A stretch of 64,000 bases of DNA, taken from positions 27,609,927-27,673,926 of the forward strand of contig CM046870.1 of the NCBI GenBank assembly GCA_025617745.1, given 5' to 3'. The notes beneath the pieces are model-generated. The model saw only the letters and a list, made by a program, of their open reading frames with translations, was not told where the DNA came from and did not search any database. A program made the position numbers and the translations under genes. Origin of the DNA: Heliocidaris erythrogramma (Eukaryota; Echinodermata; Echinoidea; Camarodonta; Echinometridae). Every line of letters begins with the position of its first letter. The stretch's first letter is position 1. Shown here piece after piece: positions 12,471 to 23,882 of this stretch.

Positions 12471-12706
12471 AATAGACCGCTTCTGTAATGTATACAAATT
12501 TATGCACATATATTCTCTGAACACCTAGCGACGAGCTATTCCATGAACATGCTTTTTTATAAATGAGCCTCAATGCTTGGAATCTAGTTTGCAACATTAT
12601 TTGTTGCTATGCCCGGCAAGCCTCCGGCAAGCTTTCAGGTTGTCAAGAACAACCTTTGTTTGAAAGGTATGCATAAAATTTGCATACATTACCGAAGCGG
12701 TCTATT
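12471..12706. mobile_element. Foldback MITE with AATAGACCGCTTC ends
   Basis: 39-bp inverted arms (AATAGACCGCTTCTGTAATG... and ...CATTACCGAAGCGGTCTATT) differ at about five positions. The interior is non-coding. Confidence 0.7.
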
Positions 12707-12743
12707 AGATATACTATAAGCACTATGAACATGGCAAACAAAG

Positions 12744-12962
12744 AAGCGGACAAAATATACAGCTCCTCATTGTACCTTCCACAATTGCTCTGGTAGACAA
12801 AAGAACATCCCTTTATTGCTATTATGTAAAAATATGTAGAACAGGTGTCACATGCATATTCACCTGTTCTACTTATTTTACATAATAGCAATGAAGGGAT
12901 GTTCTTTTGTCTACCAGAACAATTGTGGACGGTACAATGAGGAGCTGTATATTTTGTCCGCT
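12744..12962. repeat. Large hairpin, about 103-bp arms
   Basis: Reading inward from both ends gives AGCGGACAAAATATACAGCT and so on, almost identical to the centre, with only a few mismatches. The loop is at about 12847-12860. Open frames in either arm are mirror images and not treated as genes. Confidence 0.85.
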
Positions 12963-13170
12963 CTCTTTTGTCATCGCGTTCATCGTGAAGTTCAATTTCC
13001 CCGTTGAGCAGTCCATTTTATTATTTGAAAATCTCATGCAATTAAGCACCCCTTGGAAGAACAGCTGTGTTTCGTTATTACAGCTGAAAGGGGCCTTGGG
13101 CTAAATATGGAAATAAAAACAAACAAATGTAAAGTGTTTCAGTCTGAGCTGTATCAAATAACATGGTTAA

Positions 13171-13656
13171 CCCGTTGACTACTCAATTCTCTAATTCCCA
13201 TAGGCTTAAGCCTTTCAGGACAGGAATTATTTAAGGGCTGAATTGATCACATTTCATTCTTCAAATTGGCAACAATAATATTTTTCATTTAGTGCTACAT
13301 GGTTTTAATAAGGTGTAATGTCTTTTAGAACCATTTACATCTTTAGGAATTTGTCGAAAAGTTGAAAAAAAAATGCCAATTTGGATGAAAAATAATGATT
13401 TTGAACCTCTCAATGTGTTGCCAATTTAAGGATTTCGAAGCTTATTCTCGTTTTTGAAATTCCTGGCATCAAACGCAATATGGTCAAGCAATAAATATGA
13501 ACATAGTGTGTGTAGAAATGTTTGCTCTTTCTACTCATGCATCTGGTATATATTTTAGAGCTCTGAATCAAAAGTTGTTGAGCCAAACCACAAAATGTGG
13601 TTAATTGTCTCGAAAGGGTTAATACAAAAAGCAACCTCGTTCCCGTGGGCAATTGG
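13171..13656 (+). mobile_element. CCCGTTG MITE, copy interrupted by the piggyBac-like MITE
   Basis: The left part is 13171-13209 and the right part 13619-13656, with outer TTAA at 13167-13170 and 13657-13660. Removing 13210-13622 restores the layout of the copy at 44974-45053 read in reverse. Confidence 0.75.
13210..13618 (+). mobile_element. piggyBac-like TTAA MITE, copy 1
   Basis: This 409-bp sequence lies between TTAA copies (13206-13209 and 13619-13622). Ends are GCCTTTCAGG and CTCGAAAGGG, matching piggyBac-type CCCTTT termini. It is non-coding and is homologous throughout to 19340-19747 in reverse. It interrupts a CCCGTTG MITE at that element's internal TTAA. Confidence 0.85.
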
Positions 13657-13660
13657 TTAA

Positions 13661-16469
13661 ATTTCATCAGAAATAATAAACAGTCAAATGGTACGTGGGC
13701 TATATTTCTGACCAATATGGTATCTGAAGGTATATGATTTAATTGTAAGACGCCTAACATGACCATCCTAGTTATAAACAGACACCCTTTATTCTAAAAT
13801 CGACGGCGATCATACGATACTACGACAATAATCCTACTAATTCTTGCCTCGTCTGAAATGCATGGATAGATTTCGGGCCCAAATTTGCGCCATAATTGAT
13901 GTTGTTGCCCATGGCAACGACTTGCTTGTTTAAGACAAAAGAGGCGCAAACTCCATCAGGGTGAATCCGAGTGGTGTTGCCTTACACCGGGATAGGACCG
14001 CGAAAAAAAGAGACTGAAATCGAACTCAAAATCAACATCGGTGTAGTGAAGATCACGCGTTTACAAGGATGAGAATATTGGATGATGATGTCGAGAAGAT
14101 GATGATGGCGAAGGACGATGGAGAACGAGTTGAAAGCGGGATGATAATGGTGGTGATAATGGTTATTCCAAAAGAATAGCCCTGCGAGTATTTTTGTAAG
14201 ACAAGGTATGGAAAGAAATAGAGGAGCAAAGGTAAGTAGAGGGGGGCAGGGGGGGGGAGAGAAAGTGCCATCGAGAGAGAGAGAGACAGAGATCAAGGGA
14301 TGAGAATATATAGCCTGATGATGTCGGTAAAATGATGACGGTGAAGGATGATGGACAATTTGTGATGACGATAGCGTTGACGATTATCCCTTCTCTCTTA
14401 AAGCACTGTATAAAGATCAGTTAATACTGAGTTTCATAAAAGAAAATATAACAAGTTCGTCTACTAAATTTATCTTGAAAATGTGTCGAATTGTAGCCTT
14501 TAAGCAAATTCAAGGCGTTGTATTTCGTGACACTAACCATCACTGCAGAATAGGCAACACTTTGGCATTAGTATTCAAGGCTATGAACTTATTCATTCTC
14601 AGAAAGGACCTCCACTGTCCTACCTCATAATTTATATATGAGGTATAAGAAACTAGTTCGAGCAAGAATCAGACAGAGCAAACGTAGACATCACGGATTT
14701 GACTGAAATCAGATCGTTCGGGATCGTTGTGGACACACCGGATCCTCAGAGCAGGTTTGTCGAAACTATAGACCATTAATTTGACGGGTAAACATCTTTC
14801 TTGGGTGCAAAAAATCTCAGATTCTCCGGTTTGGCACGCCAGCGCAATGATTGGACCTATAGTGTAATGAAATGCTCGGAGAAACATGAGAACTGCAAGG
14901 GACAAGGCCCCCCCCCCCTCAAAAAAAAGAAGAAAAAAAAGGGGGGGGGGGGAAAGGGGAAAAAAAGAAGATGATAATAATAATAATAATATACATGACG
15001 ATCTATGTATCAAAATCGTCTAAACTCTCGCACATTTCGTTTTCCGTTATCTGATGTGCTTCCAAAAACATGTACATATCTTATAACCTTTTTGGTGTTA
15101 ATTCTTAGTGATTGTCTTATATCTAGCATGACTTTTTCATTGGGGGAAAATGAATGACCTTTTATCCATCATTAAATCCGCACACAAATGAATAGAATAA
15201 AACAGCTTTTCCTTCTCCAAGGGGGGGGGGGGGGGGGGCAAACAGACAGACGAGTAAGTTGCATTGAAATAGTATGAAGTCTTGCATATACTGATCTCTA
15301 ATAAAAGAGCTACTATGAAAATAATAATACTTGTCACTATATTTCTACTGATATTAGATAATGCAATTCCCCCAAAGTAATTTATCCCTATCAGTCCAGT
15401 CTGGCATGAAAAGACACGCAAAGACTTTGTCTTTTCCTTTCTCGGAATTAACCCTAAAATGAAAGAAAAAGTATAAATATTATTTATAATTGTACATAAT
15501 TAGTGCTTGGTTACATAAAAACCATGAAATATTATAAACTATCAAAAAATATTTATTATATTCATTTCTTAATATATATTCATAATAATTTCAATTATGT
15601 ACATTTTCATTTTTGCTTGTTTTTATCAATGTTGTAAGTCTTACATTCACTGGCTGCCACAGATACAGCCTTCAATTTGATTAAATTCAATTATTAACTG
15701 TATGAATATCAAAACTGCGTACAAAATGAGCAATATCTTGTGTTTTTTAGAAAAAAAAATAAATTGAAATTGGTCTTGAGCTCATGATACAAAATCAAAA
15801 TTACTTTATACATATATATATGAGATTGTGACATATTCGGTGTAACATGCATAATATCTGACTTCGTATTCTGTTCGCTTTCAAACAGATGAGATATACC
15901 GGCACGTAATTCAATGTTTGGGATTATCTGTGGGTATAGCAGCAAACAAACGAGCATTTTAGCTGACGATGACCGATTATTTTAAGTCTCTAATAAGTCG
16001 TATTTAATCAAAATCTATGGAGAATCTATACTTAGTTTCGTTGGATTAAACTGATTAAATTCTTCGACGCCACTGTGTCTCTTGTGCTTACAAAAAAGTC
16101 TTGATTCTTTTCCCGCAAGGATAAGTTTGTTCCTAATATTGAAAAGCACTTTAAATTCGATGCTTCTAGTTTGTATATCTTGTTCCCTTTCCCCTTCTTT
16201 CTACTTTATCGTGTTGTGACTTAATTTTCTGCATGCACTTGATAATGAGAAATGAGAGAAGAATAAGAGAACCAAGTAATCGCCCTTTGGGTATCTCTAC
16301 GACAATATATACAGCATTTTGAAACGTGATTTAATATTTTCCTTTATTGATCCAACTCTATTTTTAAAAAATCTACATTGTCTGCACGCCCCTCCAATTT
16401 TTTTTTTTTAAATAAAAATCTCCGCTTCATTTTTTTCTTTTCATATGCCTTACCCATTTAGTGCATTTC
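13661..16469. other. Non-coding, no gene recognised
   Basis: Contains GAT/GATG-rich sequence at 14070-14160, poly-C/poly-A/poly-G patches at 14907-14952, a G run at 15220-15238 and AT-rich sequence at 15470-15600. Confidence 0.55.
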
Positions 16470-17105
16470 TGTTTCTCACATTGTCTCTGTCTCTCTCCCC
16501 CCCTCCGCCTCTCACTATTTCTATCTCTCTCTCTCTCTTTCTCGCTCCCATTTCTCCTCTCTTTTAATCCCCCTGCCCCCACTTCCCTATCGCTTTCTGT
16601 CTCTCTATCTCCCCTTTCACATTTTCTTTATTTCGCTCTCTCTCTCTCTTTCTCGCTCTCTATCCAAATATTTCATAGTCTCTCTTAAATAATATCTTTC
16701 CCATCTACTGTATTTGCATTTCTCACATATTTTCCCCCACCCCCTGTTCCAGGACCTCTCACTCTTTCTTGATCTTTCTTTCTTGTTCCCCTCCCTTCTC
16801 TCACTCTCGTCTCCCTCGCGTCTCACTTCTTCACTCTGTATCTATCTATCTAGCTATTTATCTATCTATCTATCTATCTATCTATATTTATCTCCCTCTC
16901 TCTATATTTGTCTCTCTCTCCTTCACTCTCTTTCTCCATTTCTTTCTCTGTAGCTATATATTATAGTCTCTCTTACTCTCTCGCTTTCCTCCCACAGCCT
17001 TTTCTTCCTCTGTCTCTTCCCTCTCTTAATTCCTCTCCTCTTCTTACTCTCTCTTTCTCTAACTCTGCCTATCTCTATATTTATCTCTATCTCTCTACAT
17101 ATATG
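16470..17105 (+). repeat. (CT)n and (TATC)n microsatellite region
   Basis: Long imperfect (CT)n with a (TATC)n run at about 16840-16886. Open Leu/Ser or Arg/Glu frames here are low-complexity artefacts. Confidence 0.9.
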
Positions 17106-17667
17106 TCTTGACCTATTTCTTTGCAAGAAGATTTAATTTCCCTCCGGTATTTATCATAATTCCTCTGCCTGCCCGGAACTATAGGCACAATCATTTTTGA
17201 CAATACGAGTGTCGAGAGGAGTTTGACATTATCACGTGACATTGATCAACTAAAAATGACAGGGGTTACTCGCTACATTTCCATAGGAATAAGCGTTCCT
17301 TGTGCCTCTGGAACCAGGGGTGGACCCAGGTTTTTGTGAAAAAATGGGGGAGGGGGGTGGGAGTGAGGAAGCAAGCTTGCGAAATAATTCTGACAAGTAA
17401 AACAACAAGGAAGACAAAGTCGTTACGTTTTTAGGTGATGATGTACCAACATGATCCAAACATGGAAAAATTCTTAGGATAAGGCCATTGGCTAATGTTT
17501 GTTTTTTCTGGTATAACTCTATGATAACCACAAAACAATTCTTGATTAACTATTTGTGTTGTCAATATTGGGCTAGAAAAAAAATTCATTAAAAAAAAGG
17601 ATAGCTCTTTTGATAGACACTGTAGGGGGAATGAAAAGTAGGTGCTTCGGTGACAATTGCTCCAGGC
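17106..17667. other. Non-coding
   Basis: A CAGGGGTGGACCCAGG motif at 17319 looks like one end of a transposon, but no matching second end was found. Confidence 0.4.
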
Positions 17668-17755
17668 AGGCTAAGGGTTAGGGTCGCCTTCGGGCATTAG
17701 GTTCGATTTAGGATAAGCGTTAGGATTATGTAGGGTTAGGGTTAGAACAGTGTTT
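17668..17755 (+). repeat. Degenerate interstitial TTAGGG-like repeat
   Basis: Several GGGTTAGGGT, TTAGGATT and GGGTTAGGGTTAG blocks occur. Two to three consecutive units are perfect and the rest have decayed. Confidence 0.5.
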
Positions 17756-17883
17756 AGTCTAGGGATGAGGTTCTGTATTCGGTTGCTGTAGGATATTGAA
17801 CCTCGGAGCAAGATTGTCGACAGAGCATGTGTCGTACATTGGCATGATCACCAAAGCAGAATGATTTTCTTTGCTGTTGTTAA

Positions 17884-18388
17884 AGGGCAATCCAACCTTT
17901 GTAAAAAGCTGATTTGTGTGAAAGGAGAGAAAAAAAAGAGAACAGGATGGTGAAATGACAATTTGGTGAATCGATTGTGACGTATTCACGGTCAACTCTC
18001 TCATTTGTTGATTAAATTCCATTTTTCTCCTGAGCGCCTTTTCCCTCTGGCCAGTACTCAAAATATATTTTAGATAGCATATTGTTATAGGTCCTCCAAA
18101 GAGAAAACGATCGTAGTGAGTTATACACTTTGAGAAGAAAAAATATGACATTTTAGTCATTTTGTGTGTTGGGGCGAATGGGAAAGTCTACCCGGCTACA
18201 TCACAGTGACAGTATACCGATTCGGTCAATATGACATTCCCATATGTAAAGTGCAGTGATTACAACTTTTACAAAAAAAATCATAACTTTCTCTTCGCTT
18301 GTCCGATTTCGTTCAAGCTTACACGAATCTGCTTCTCTGATTTTTCTGATTCACCCAAATTAAATTATTACAAAGGCAGGATTGCCCT
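17884..18388. mobile_element. TTAA-flanked MITE with AGGGCAATCC ends
   Basis: TTAA at 17880-17883 and 18389-18392 flank inverted ends AGGGCAATCCAACCTTTGTA and TACAAAGGCAGGATTGCCCT (17 of 20 positions matching). The 505-bp interior is non-coding. The right half has extra pyrimidine- and purine-rich stretches. Confidence 0.75.
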
Positions 18389-18392
18389 TTAA

Positions 18393-18961
18393 TGAGAACA
18401 GTACATGGGCGATTGGTAACATTATTTCTGCCATGCTGGAGGGTTGACGTGATTTCCACTAAATCAGGATGCATATGTGCGCCGAGAACATGATCTAAAT
18501 CAATTGCCACCCCAGGGTTGTCCTTGTTTCCAAATCTGAGGTGTCATCGTAAACATTGGTGAGACATGAATGACCTTTCCCTTGGGCATCCTCCCTTGTC
18601 ACGCATCCCGTCTAGAGGAGACTGGAATGAGGAGTTGGGGGTACCCCTGGGGGTTCCCCTGTGGGTTAATAAGCTGGTACGAGGGGTGTGTGCTGGTATG
18701 CCTCTCTTAACGTGTCTAACATAGAGGAGAAGGCATCGGGGTGGACAACCTTCTTGTGTCAAAACATATTACCCATGGCATGACTGCACGCACTGCATCT
18801 AGACGGTCAGCTCCGATGCCGCCTCCGCAAAGATGGATAAAAAAGTCTTCGGGGAAGACTGAATCGGAAGTGATTCGTTTAATCAGGGAAGTGTAACTTC
18901 CCTGGTTTAATGATCTTGAATTTTGGTAACGATCGATCTAAAATTGATTCTAACATCTCTT
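18393..18961. other. Non-coding
   Basis: Contains a short inverse pair CAGGGAAGT/ACTTCCCTG at about 18885-18903 and nothing else recognised. Confidence 0.5.
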
Positions 18962-19223
18962 AGAGGTGTCGTAGTCGAGTGGTTTAAACAAATAACTGGA
19001 GATACAAAGGTCGTGGGTTCGAACCCCGGCACGGCACTTGGCAAGACATTAATCTACATTTGCCACTCTCAACCCAGGTGTTAAATGGGTACCGGTAGGA
19101 AGGAATTTCTTGAATGCTGCATCGAATTCGGTAACCTAGCTAGAGCCGGGTAATATTGGAGCGCCTTGAGCACCTTATACGATATACGTGGTGGATATAT
19201 GAGCGATATAAAAAACCCAATAT
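18962..19223 (+). mobile_element. tRNA-derived SINE, copy 1
   Basis: The head resembles tRNA-Ser/Leu: GTCGAGTGGTTT (A box) at about 18975 and GGTTCGAACC (B box) at 19016-19025. The body starts with GGCAAGACATTAATCTAC and continues with CCCAGGTGTTAAATGGGTACC. The tail is A-rich with AATATTATTA. The same head and body order is seen in the copies at 49748-50113, 52600-52832 and 7537-7638. Confidence 0.8.
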
Positions 19224-19339
19224 TATTAACAGAATCCGACGCAGTTATCACGAAATATTTATGTACGTATATAATCAAATACCATCTGATAAAATGATTC
19301 TGAAATAAAATGTGTAATGACCGAGTAAGAAACAATGAA

Positions 19340-19747
19340 CCCTTTCGAGATAATTGACCACATTTTGTGGTTTGGCTCAATTTTTTTTATGGATTCAGGC
19401 CCCCAAAATATACCAGATACACGAGTAGAACGAGCAAAAATTTCTGCGCACACTGTGTCAAATATTTGTTGCATGACCATATTGCGTTTGATGTCAGGAA
19501 TTTAACAAAGGAGAATAAGCTTTAAAATCTGAAATTGGCAACACATTGAGAGGTTCAAAATCATTCTTTTTCATCAAAATTGGCAATTTTTCATCTTGTC
19601 GTTAAAGTTCCTAACCATGTATGTTGTTTTCAAAGACATTACATTTTATTAGAACCATGTAGCATTAAAAGAAAATAATTATTGTTGCCAATTTTAAAAA
19701 CAAAATGTGATCAATTTAGCCCTTAAATAATTCCTGTCATGAAAGGG
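19340..19747 (-). mobile_element. piggyBac-like TTAA MITE, copy 2
   Basis: This is an inverted copy of 13210-13618. Its ends are CCCTTTCGAG and ATGAAAGGG. TTAA is intact on the right (19748-19751) and has decayed to TGAA on the left. Confidence 0.8.
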
Positions 19748-19751
19748 TTAA

Positions 19752-20452
19752 AATAAACAAGTCATGACATTTTGAGACTATAATTCCAACGTTGTCCCAT
19801 GCACTATATTCCGTGTTGACGATTTTCAGGGGATGACGTTTTCAGCATGTTTTCCCTGCATGGTTCTGCTTACGTTTGGCTGGTCTAAACTCCACCACAA
19901 ATTGTAATGATAACTATCATGATTTCATGCGAGTACTTCAAAAATTGTCTTTAAAAGGATGGGTAAATGAAGAAATAAAAATAGAAAGGTATACGATGAG
20001 AAAAATGGTAGGTTAACGTTGGAATAAGATTAGAAGGAACTATTCCAGATAAAATGAAATAATAAAAAGTACGAGACGTACCATGCATGCCATGCGTGTG
20101 ATGAGATATGTTTACGCACTGATTGCGGTATGAACTTTGAGAAGAGTGGATTTTGGCTAAACCACACTAATCATGGGATATATATGATAATATCTAGCAA
20201 TGGTTATGATGATTGATGGTGCATAATAGCTATATGCTTGATCGTCGATAATGTTCGTGTGGGAGGAATTATCGAAGTGAGTTCAGTATTTTTGATGACA
20301 ATGCTTGCTTCTGCATGCATGGGGCAAATGCACACTGTCTTATCATGAGTGGAGTACTGTGGGTCTGGGCATGGGGGGGGGGGATTGGATTTACTAGGTG
20401 GCTGAAACGGGAAATAACAAAGCTATCGAATGAAAGGAGGGTGCTCTCTCTC
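19752..20452. other. Non-coding, no feature recognised
   Basis: AT-rich, with a G run at 20371-20382. Confidence 0.55.
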
Positions 20453-20657
20453 TCTCTCTAAAAAAAAAAGTGATTTTCACTCCATTTCCCATCCAATGGT
20501 AGCTACGTCAGAGATCACTCCTTAAGGAGTGAAAAATCGATTTATTTTCGAGTGCTCTACCGTATAAAAGAAAAACAGTGAAGTTTCACTCAAGTTCACT
20601 TTATCTTCACTCCCTCGGGGAGTCACGTCAGTGATAACTCGATTCTTTTTAGAGAGT
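20453..20657. mobile_element. Possible MITE with CTCTCTAAAAA ends
   Basis: CTCTCTAAAAA at the left and TTTTTAGAGAG at the right bound several GGAGT/ACTCC motifs and two ACGTCAG motifs. No target duplication was recognised, and low-complexity sequence at the left end makes the call weak. Confidence 0.35.
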
Positions 20658-20974
20658 GTGGAACATGGTCGTATATTCTTTTTCTCGGGTTTCCTTTCCC
20701 TGTCATTTTTATTTATTTTTTTAGCTTACCGTTCATCATTATTTTTTTTTTCACTGCTCTTGGTTAACCACCTTTCACTGATATCCACTCATGCTGCCAT
20801 TGGGTAATAAAGAAAACTAGAAGGGAAGACAGATTTTTAAAGAAATAGTCTAGTAAGGGAGAAAACGAATAGGGTTTGGGGCTGAAAATGAATCTCACGA
20901 GAAGAGACAGGCGTCCAGACAGTTTGTCGGCGTTGATAAGATCATTCAAGGCACCAAAGACTAGAAGATACAGA

Positions 20975-21129
20975 CAGTGGTGTAGCATGGATGGGTCCAG
21001 ACAGTCATTAAGGGGGCAACCGGTGTCATTGGGGCGGCACCGGTCTGTTCTCAGTGGTGTTTTTTTTATGTGTGTGTGTGTGGGGGGGGGGGGGGGGGTC
21101 TCCGTAGTCTCTCCTTAGCTACGCCACTG
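20975..21129. mobile_element. hAT-type MITE with perfect 8-bp target duplication
   Basis: Termini CAGTGGTGTAGC and GCTACGCCACTG are inverted repeats. GATACAGA flanks both sides (20967-20974 and 21130-21137), the 8-bp length of hAT insertions. The interior holds (TG)n and a 17-base G run near 21080. Confidence 0.85.
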
Positions 21130-21419
21130 GATACAGACATTGGGATGGATAAGGAACATGCTTCATTCACAGTTATCCATAATATACTCTTTCCCTTCAG
21201 CAAGTGCCACCTGAAGACCCTAGGAATCATCTTTGATCCAGTGGTACATCTTGTTTACTTGCTCTCCGGTTCTGCAATGATTCTGTGGTAATTCACGGAA
21301 CGCACTCTCAGACCGAGCTCCCTGGTACATCAATATGAACCCGATACTGAGGGACATCAATATCATCATCGTGATTCGATAACAGACAAAGAGAAGGAAA
21401 AGACACAGACCGACATAAA

Positions 21420-21765
21420 GGGAAAGATAAAAGAGAAAGAGATGGAGCGAGAGAGAGAGAGAGAGAGAGAAAGAGAGATATATAGAGAGATAAAGGGTGA
21501 CGAACGAGAGAGAGAGAGAGAGAGAAGAGATAACAGATGGAGAGGCAAAAGGAGGGAAAGATTGTAAAAAGGGGGCCTGGGATTGTGAAAGAGTGAGAGG
21601 GAGAAAAACAAAGGAAACAGAGGGGAAAAGAGGAAGGGAGCGGAAGAAAAGAGATAGATAGACAGATGGAGAGATAGATAAGTCGGAGATTGATATTGAG
21701 AGAGGTAGGTAGGTAGGTAGGTAGAGAAAGAGAGAGAGAGAGAGAGAGAAGAGGGGGGGGGGGGG
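21420..21765 (+). repeat. (GA)n microsatellite region
   Basis: Interrupted (GA)n with GATA and (GGTA)n (about 21703-21722) stretches and a G run at about 21755-21766. Confidence 0.9.
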
Positions 21766-21971
21766 GCTTATAAAAGGGTGCTATTAGAAATCTAGAGACG
21801 GTCAAACGCACAGAAAAACAAAACCAGAGTAAAAGCTAGAGAGCGAAAAGAATGAAAAGCATTTAAAGATAAAAGTGAAACAACAGTCTAACCCTATTCC
21901 ATAGAAAAGAAAGAGGCTAACGTTGGCGAGAAGTACATTTTGTGGAGAGAGGGGATGAAAAAGGTCTAAAC

Positions 21972-22045
21972 TAGAGAGAGAGAGAGAGAGAGAGAGAGAT
22001 GGGTGGGTGGAGAGAGTGTGTGGATGTGTGTGTGTGTGTGTGTGT
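21972..22045 (+). repeat. (GA)n followed by (GT)n
   Basis: AG repeats, GGGTGGGTGG, then TGTGTG repeats. Confidence 0.9.
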
Positions 22046-22198
22046 TCGGAGGGGTTCTGCCATTTTACAGATTATAGAACATTAAGCTGTCTACGGTAGA
22101 TATTAACTTATTTCTTTAATATTGAATGAGAGCTTATAGTGGAATCACAGCGTATTAATTTTCTTTTGTTCCTTTTGATTCAGGAAAACTTTGTTACA

Positions 22199-22282
22199 AT
22201 ATCGTATGTTTGGAGCCAGCAGGGCGTTAACTCTGTAGAAAAGATAGGAGTTAACACCCTTCTGGCTCCAAACAGACGATAT
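22199..22282. repeat. Short inverted repeat with TTTGGAGCCAG arms
   Basis: Arms of about 36 bp (ATATCGTATGTTTGGAGCC... and its inverse) with a roughly 10-base loop and a few mismatches. Confidence 0.7.
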
Positions 22283-23494
22283 AATAGTGTAGTGAGTGGA
22301 AATATGAGTCTTTTTATTTTCGGCCTATGATAAAATTTTCGATATATTTTCCACCGAAAAACCATGAAAACACAAACAGTGGGTCAAGTACATCTCATTA
22401 AAGTTGTGAACCTGTATGAAAATGTCTTCGTCACTTATTTAAGCTGTGGGTCCAAACCAAACAGGGGCCTAAACCAACAAGCTCAGCCTTTAAAAAGGTT
22501 TCCCCACGACAACAAAAAATGCTTTGGAATTGTATTGTTCTTTGATATATGGAAATTGATCTCCAGACCTGTATCTTGTAAGAAAACTGATCGTGAAGAC
22601 AAGTGAAATCAAATCAAATCAAATCAATACTCATTTTAATCAATATCGCTGAGTTTCACATACGATGAAAGCAATTCTGAAGGGCTCGTTCAGCTCTGAA
22701 ACAAGCTCCATGCTTATTGGCTCCATTCTCACATTTCTCTACCCTTTCCAGCACTATCGTTTTGGAAGTCTAAACGCGTTTTGGTCCAAAAAGTACGAGG
22801 CATACTTGGGAGACTTATAATTCATTTCCCTTTCGAAATCAGAATCGTCCCGGATGAAATTTAGAGAAGGCTACAGGCGGGCGGCGTTCCAGAAAATCAA
22901 AATCAGAGCTGTCATCGTCGTGGACGCGTGTATGCACTAAATATCACCCAAATAATCCAGAAACTAATACGAGCTCGAGGTGTATTTCGGAGGGCGGGTT
23001 CTGCGACAGTGGCGTGATGTATAGGAGCGAATGGGAGGGAATAACCGCGATGGAAGAAAACATAGAAAGTGTTACAGGGAATTGCAGAGGCATTTTTGAA
23101 GTTACTCTTCGAAGATGTAAGCCAAGATGTGCTTAGAGGGACACTTTTCGCTCCTCTCCAAATTGCGATAGGAATGGAATGTCATCAAATTCGCATTACC
23201 CTTATTGTTGTGGGGGTATATACCTTTACGATGACAGTGTTACATGAGTTTAGGGGATGTCTTGAGGGGACCTTTGTAAATAAGATGGTATAAAGCTCAT
23301 GGGCTACATTGTTGCTTTGTAATATTTTTAAAATTTCGTTTGTCGGGAAAATATCAGATTTTCTGTCAAAACTAAGTTTGATAAGTCACTGTTCTTGCAG
23401 TATTTACACATGATCTATGAAGTATTTATTCCTAGTATACAAATCAGACAATAGACAAACATAACAAAATGCTCAGGAGGAACAATAGCCAATA
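22283..23494. other. Non-coding
   Basis: Holds a short (AAATC)n run at 22606-22627. Frames here have no recognisable domain. Confidence 0.5.
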
Positions 23495-23571
23495 GGGATA
23501 TAGGCAGGAGGGAGAGAGAGGGGGAGGAGGGAGGGAGAGAGAGAGAGGGGGGAGGAGAAGAGTAGGATGAG

Positions 23572-23612
<41 letters not shown>

Positions 23613-23882
23613 AAAAGTGAGAAAAGTGAGAGAAAGAAAGAACGAGAGAGATATAGATTGGAAAGTGAATGATATAAAGAGAGAAAGTGAAAGTGAAAGA
23701 AAGAAAGAACGGGAGAGAGGGAAAGATAGTACGGGAAAGTGAGTGATATAAAAAGAGAGAAGAGAGACAGAGACACAGAGAGAGGAGAGAGAAAGTGAGA
23801 GAAAGAGAGAGAAAGATAGAACGGGAGAGAGAGAGAGAGAGGGAGAGAGAGAGAGAGAGAAGGAGAGAGAGAGAGAGAAATA
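23495..23882 (+). repeat. (GA)n microsatellite region
   Basis: Nearly 390 bp of GA-rich repeats with internal near-duplications of GAAAGAAAGAAC...GAGAGA...GTGA.TGATATAAA. Confidence 0.9.

Noticed and set aside
16461-17126. Several Ser/Leu- or Arg/Glu-rich frames
   Set aside because: Low-complexity translation of (CT)n/(GA)n microsatellites; the same applies at 21308-21811, 23444-23776, 26109-27200, 46689-47247, 47630-48058 and 51921-52217.
17319-17345. CAGGGGTGGACCCAGG as a transposon end
   Set aside because: No matching inverted end or 8-bp duplication was found nearby.
18962-19040. Possible functional tRNA gene
   Set aside because: Has A and B boxes but a poor cloverleaf, and continues into a body shared by other copies, so it is a SINE head.
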